From DATDRM01 sp035291705 (GTDB lineage Bacteria; Chloroflexota; Anaerolineae; Anaerolineales; UBA4823): a stretch of DNA of 8,329 nucleotides. The position numbers and the translations under genes were made by a program. Positions 5,920 to 8,329 of the stretch are shown here, piece by piece. Below the pieces are notes generated by a model, which saw nothing but the letters and a program-made list of their open reading frames with translations, had not been told where the DNA came from and ran no database searches. How positions within the stretch are numbered: the first letter of the stretch is position 1; each line of letters opens with the position of its first letter. The stretch is from the NCBI GenBank assembly GCA_035291705.1, contig DATDRM010000153.1, positions 1-8,329 of the forward strand, read 5' to 3'.

Positions 5920-6702
5920 TTGACATTAGATTATGAGTATCATGGATTAATGTCGGAGACCTGGGACTTATTCCGCGGCGACACCTCCAATTGGGAGGAT
6001 CGCTTCTTCTACCTGACGGTGATCAAGGAATATGGCGAACCAGTGCTGGATGTCGGCTGCGGCACCGGGCGCCTGCTGCTGGACTTCCTCGCACAAGGCA
6101 TTGACGCCGATGGGGTCGACAATTCGCCTGAGATGCTCGCCTTGTGCCGCCAGAAAGCTGAATCGCAGGATTTGAATCCGACGCTCTACCAGCAATACAT
6201 GGAGTCGCTCGACCTGCCGCGCCGCTATAAGACGATCCTCGTCCCTTCCAGCTCTTTCCTGCTGCTGCTCGATGTGGCGAAGGCGCAAGAAGCCATGCGG
6301 CGTTTTTATGCTCACCTCCTGCCGGGCGGCGTATTGGGCATGCCGTTCATGATCCTCTGGAAGGAGGGCGATCCCATCGCCCATGAAGACTGGAAACTAA
6401 CCGGGGAAAAAACCCGCCTCACGGACGGCGCGCTGGTCCGCCGCTGGTCGCGCGCCTGGTATGATGTTGAGAACCAACTCGAGCACACCGAGGAGCGCTA
6501 CGAGGTGACCCTGGACGGCCAGGTGATCGCCGCCGAGCTGCACCGCCAATCCCCCGCCACTCGCTGGTACACCCAGGTGCAGGCGGAGGAACTTTACCTG
6601 CAGGCTGGATTTAGCGATCTGCGCCTCGTGAGTGAATTCTCCTTCGATCCCGTGAAGAAAGACGATCCGATCTTTACTGTCCTTGGTAGAAAACCGGGTT
6701 AA
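5920..6702 (+). CDS. Class I SAM-dependent methyltransferase
   Basis: The 260-residue protein has the Rossmann-fold methyltransferase signature: motif I VLDVGCGTGRLL (42-53) for SAM binding, an acidic motif II region DGVDNSPEML (64-73), and the later strand LLPGGVLGMP (133-142). An N-terminal helix region (YHGLMSETWDLFRG, 7-20) and a C-terminal beta-rich cap (about 170-225, with ERYEVTLDGQVI) are typical of the YcgJ/UbiE-like Methyltransf_25/11 group. The protein is soluble, without a signal peptide. Its substrate cannot be read from the sequence. The start is TTG 5920, chosen for the ribosome binding site; the resulting N-terminus MTLDYEYHGL fits the family. It follows the oxidoreductase by 103 bases, with its own TATAAT in between, so it is probably transcribed separately. 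Confidence 0.85.
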   Translation: MTLDYEYHGLMSETWDLFRGDTSNWEDRFFYLTVIKEYGEPVLDVGCGTGRLLLDFLAQGIDADGVDNSPEMLALCRQKAESQDLNPTLYQQYMESLDLPRRYKTILVPSSSFLLLLDVAKAQEAMRRFYAHLLPGGVLGMPFMILWKEGDPIAHEDWKLTGEKTRLTDGALVRRWSRAWYDVENQLEHTEERYEVTLDGQVIAAELHRQSPATRWYTQVQAEELYLQAGFSDLRLVSEFSFDPVKKDDPIFTVLGRKPG

Positions 6703-6713
6703 AAATAATTTGA

Positions 6714-6779
6714 ACCACTAAGGCACAAAGACATTGGTAATTCCGAACAATAACCTTCGTGTCTTGGTGTCATCGTGGT
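6714..6779. repeat. Degenerate intergenic inverted repeat (MITE/REP-like)
   Basis: The arms at 6714-6733 (ACCACTAAGGCACAAAGACA) and 6760-6779 (TGTCTTGGTGTCATCGTGGT) pair at 16 of 20 positions around a 26-base spacer. The 'ACCACGAAGGCACAAAGACA...' motif is one I recall as a frequent intergenic palindrome in environmental bacterial genomes, including Chloroflexota. It fills most of the 118-base gap between the methyltransferase and PPC genes. No transposase is linked. Confidence 0.65.
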
Positions 6780-6820
6780 ATCTAATCAGCTTATCTTGAG
6801 GTTTTTTTCGGGAGGCCCGG

Positions 6821-7285
6821 ATGGAATCACAGCAATTTGGCAGCCAATACGTTGTCAGACTGGATGCGGGGGAAGAGATCATCGCCAGCTTAAAACAGCT
6901 CTGCCTCGCCAGGGGCATCTGCTCCGCCTGGGTGATGGGCATCGGCGCAGTCAGCCAGGCGACGATCGGCTTCTTCGACCTGGCGTCCAGGGAATATCGC
7001 CCGCTGGAATTATCGACCGACCATGAGATCACCAGCCTGATGGGTAATATCTCTACCCTGGAGGGGGAAGTATTTCTGCACCTCCACGTTACTCTCTCAG
7101 GTGTGGAGGGGCAGGTGCGCGGCGGCCATCTGTTCTCGGCCGTGATCAGCGCCGCGGGAGAGATCGTTCTTGGGCCGCTGGAAGGGATTTTAGAGCGGAA
7201 ATATTTTGCAGAGAGCGAGTTGAGACTGCTCGCATTAGAAGGTAATGAACCCTCCCGGTTGCTGGGCGATGATAGAATGAACTGA
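6821..7285 (+). CDS. PPC/DUF296-domain protein
   Basis: The 154-residue protein is a single PPC (plants and prokaryotes conserved, DUF296) domain. The diagnostic pattern is present: GIGAVSQATIGFFD (40-53), a central EITSLMGNIS (69-78), FLHLHVTLS (85-93) and GGHLFSAVIS (101-110). His87, His89 and His103 are the cluster typical of bacterial members and may bind a metal. In plants the domain occurs in AT-hook DNA-binding proteins; bacterial stand-alone versions form trimers of unclear function, so DNA binding should not be assumed here since no AT-hook is seen. The start ATG 6821 has GGGAGG (6810-6815) 5 bases upstream. The last ten codons overlap the left arm of an inverted repeat (7256-7300). 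The TPR gene follows 38 bases later, suggesting cotranscription. Confidence 0.85.
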   Translation: MESQQFGSQYVVRLDAGEEIIASLKQLCLARGICSAWVMGIGAVSQATIGFFDLASREYRPLELSTDHEITSLMGNISTLEGEVFLHLHVTLSGVEGQVRGGHLFSAVISAAGEIVLGPLEGILERKYFAESELRLLALEGNEPSRLLGDDRMN

Positions 7286-7300
7286 GCAGTGCAGCAACCG
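7253..7300. repeat. Inverted repeat copy A spanning the end of the PPC gene
   Basis: CGGTTGCTG (7256-7264) pairs with CAGCAACCG (7292-7300) across a 27-base loop containing the PPC stop codon. The left arm lies within a 13-mer TCCCGGTTGCTGG (7253-7265) that recurs exactly at 7982-7994 in copy B. Confidence 0.65.
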
Positions 7301-7312
7301 TGAAGTTGAAGC

Positions 7313-7318
7313 GAGGTG
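7313..7318 (+). promoter_or_regulatory. Ribosome binding site deciding a GTG start
   Basis: GAGGTG lies 5 bases before GTG 7324. The in-frame GTG at 7300 overlaps the right arm of inverted repeat A and has no ribosome binding site. Confidence 0.6.
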
Positions 7319-7323
7319 CAGCC

Positions 7324-8064
7324 GTGAACGATATTCTCTCGACCATCCACCAACTCGAAGCCGAGATCGAAGCCGCCCTGGAATCCTATGAACAGGACGA
7401 GCGATTCGATCAAGCCCTGGATAGTTACCGCCAGGTGGAAGGTAAATTGCTTGCTCTGGGGCTTGCGCCGGGCGAACCAGGCTACCAGGCCCAGCAAAGT
7501 GTGCTGGCTTACTGCCTGATGCGCCAGGCGAACCTCTTGCGCATAGCCGGACAAAAGGGAGAGGCTCTGGCTCTCGGCCAGCGTGAGATCGCCGCGGCGC
7601 GCGCCTCCGGCGACGACCTGGCCCTGGCGCGCAGTCTGCTGAACCTCGGCGCGACGCATATCGCCAGCGGGGGCCTGGCACAGGGGTTGGAATTTACAGA
7701 GGAGGCGCGCGCCTTGTTTGAAAAGAGCGACCAGCCCGATTACCGGCAGGGGTTGGGCTGGTACTGGATCCTGCGCGCCGACCTGCTCAACCTGGGCTAC
7801 CTGCCCTTCGCTCCAGGAGAGGTAATCGCCGCCGCCGACCAGGCCCTGGCGATCCTGCTGCCCCTCGAAAACTTCCCGGGTGTAGCGCGTGCCTATGCCG
7901 CCCTTGCCAAAGCCCACGCTGCCCTGAATAACCTGCCTGCCGCCGAAGCCGATCGCCAGCGCAGGAACGCTATCAATAACTTCCCGGTTGCTGGAGCATC
8001 AAGAGTGATAAAGCAACCGGGAAGATGGAAAGCTGCTTGTTTTAATCAGACAAATTATGTATAA
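7324..8064 (+). CDS. Tetratricopeptide-repeat (TPR) protein
   Basis: The 246-residue product is almost entirely helical and Ala/Leu-rich, with TPR-like helix pairs. Recognisable units are about 55-92 (LAYCLMRQANLLRIAGQKGE then ALALGQREIAAA), 98-132 (LALARSLLNLGATHIASGG then ...EEARALFEKS), 143-180 and 186-213 (ARAYAALAKAHAALNNLPAA). The N-terminal 1-45 forms a likely coiled or amphipathic helix pair. It is soluble with no signal peptide; such proteins are usually scaffolds for protein-protein contacts, and no catalytic domain is present. The start is GTG 7324, chosen for its ribosome binding site. The last 28 residues (from about 219) lose helical character and are encoded by a 13-bp inverted repeat, so the natural C-terminus may have been altered. 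It lies 38 bases after the PPC gene. The partner is unknown. Confidence 0.78.
   Translation: MNDILSTIHQLEAEIEAALESYEQDERFDQALDSYRQVEGKLLALGLAPGEPGYQAQQSVLAYCLMRQANLLRIAGQKGEALALGQREIAAARASGDDLALARSLLNLGATHIASGGLAQGLEFTEEARALFEKSDQPDYRQGLGWYWILRADLLNLGYLPFAPGEVIAAADQALAILLPLENFPGVARAYAALAKAHAALNNLPAAEADRQRRNAINNFPVAGASRVIKQPGRWKAACFNQTNYV
7980..8024. repeat. 13-bp perfect inverted repeat (copy B) inside the end of the TPR gene
   Basis: CTTCCCGGTTGCT (7980-7992) and AGCAACCGGGAAG (8012-8024) are perfectly complementary with a 19-base loop. The left arm contains the same 13-mer as copy A. It encodes residues 219-234 of the TPR protein and precedes its stop by 37 bases. No U-run follows, so it is not a standard terminator. 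Confidence 0.75.
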
Positions 8065-8065
8065 T
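8037..8065 (+). promoter_or_regulatory. Candidate promoter for the right-edge gene
   Basis: TTGTTT (8037-8042), a 17-base spacer and TATAAT (8060-8065) fit a sigma-70-type promoter. It overlaps the last codons of the TPR gene and would give a leader of about 140 bases for the gene at 8213. Confidence 0.45.
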
Positions 8066-8137
8066 ATTACCGGGTCGGTTGGCTAGAAGATTTACCGGTA
8101 CGATAGGGGTGTAATACTATAGATTGATCACTCTCCC

Positions 8138-8170
8138 CACCAAGCAATGTTTTTGTGCTGCTAGTTGGTG
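8138..8170 (+). other. Weak inverted repeat in the leader of the right-edge gene
   Basis: CACCAA (8138-8143) and TTGGTG (8165-8170) are complementary across 21 bases. It could be an operator half-site pair or a leader hairpin, but six base pairs is near what chance allows. Confidence 0.25.
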
Positions 8171-8212
8171 ACAATCTGCTGATATTATCTATAAGAATAG
8201 GGGAGTTCCGGC

Positions 8213-8329
8213 ATGTTGACAATTACACTGGATGGATATCATCTTCGCTTTGGGGAGCGATTCACGCTTTCTTTTCAGCGCACCTTGCGCATCCCGGATG
8301 ACGGGAGAGTCTACCCGTTGCCGCCGGGC
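8213..8329 (+). CDS. Start of a hypothetical protein, cut by the window edge
   Basis: ATG 8213 has GGGAG (8201-8205) 7 bases upstream and opens a frame of 39 codons that continues past the edge. The visible N-terminus (MLTITLDGYHLRFGERFTLS, then TLRIPDDGRVYPLPPG) has no signal peptide or membrane segment. The 'IPDDGxxYPLPPG' phrase is one I associate with uncharacterised proteins of cyanobacteria and Chloroflexota, but no function can be given. The in-frame ORF, ribosome binding site and upstream TATAAT together make a real gene likely. Confidence 0.65.
   Translation, partial: MLTITLDGYHLRFGERFTLSFQRTLRIPDDGRVYPLPPG

Noticed and set aside
6718..7917. 399-codon minus-strand ORF across the methyltransferase-PPC-TPR region
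   Set aside because: It runs antisense to the PPC gene and most of the TPR gene, crosses an intergenic repeat, and its product is low-complexity Gln/Gly/Ser/Pro-rich without domain motifs. The plus-strand frames have clear families and ribosome binding sites.
3540..8329. The plus-strand genes as a single novel multi-gene system (defence or secretion)
   Set aside because: Gene spacing of about 40-130 bases, intervening hairpins and separate promoter-like boxes, plus unrelated families, argue for independent units; no nuclease, ATPase, toxin or secretion-machine component is visible.

Overview
The window looks like a chromosomal piece of a Chloroflexota bacterium, most likely of the class Anaerolineae. 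Three things suggest this: a LysM protein carrying 'PTFSI...NWFYNN' repeats of the kind common in that group, a deazaflavin (F420)-dependent oxidoreductase-like protein, and a sucrose/glucosylglycerate-phosphorylase-type GH13_18 enzyme paired with a GH63-like hydrolase. No marker gene (rRNA, ribosomal protein) is present, so the assignment is inference. GC is moderate and no tRNA, rRNA, CRISPR array, transposase or phage gene was seen.

Left part (1-3014, minus strand): a two-gene operon for glucosyl-sugar-acid metabolism. The upstream gene is a 587-residue GH13_18 phosphorylase, most like glucosylglycerate phosphorylase. Eight bases after its stop begins a GH63-like alpha-glycosidase that runs off the left edge. 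The pair fits recycling of a glucosylglycerate-type solute or a related alpha-glucoside.

A 525-base non-coding region (3015-3539) separates this operon from the plus-strand genes. It holds a 7-bp inverted repeat, a TAACCGGTTA palindrome, one TATAAT box and a three-copy 17-bp tandem hairpin repeat just before the next gene.

Right part (3540-8329, all plus strand): a small secreted protein of unknown function; a secreted LysM protein with two 95-residue repeats; a perfect 15-bp hairpin; a deazaflavin-dependent nitroreductase-family protein with a C-terminal membrane helix (TTG start); a class I SAM-dependent methyltransferase (TTG start); a degenerate palindromic intergenic repeat; a PPC/DUF296 protein; a TPR protein (GTG start) whose last residues are encoded by a 13-bp inverted repeat; and the first 39 codons of a further gene. 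The two secreted proteins probably act in the cell envelope. The other genes share orientation but are separated by hairpins and promoter-like boxes, so they are probably several short transcription units rather than one pathway.

I see no clear new multi-gene defence or mobile system. The best leads are the uncharacterised LysM-linked repeat domain, several families of palindromic intergenic repeats (one extending into coding sequence), and the glucosylglycerate phosphorylase/hydrolase pair.
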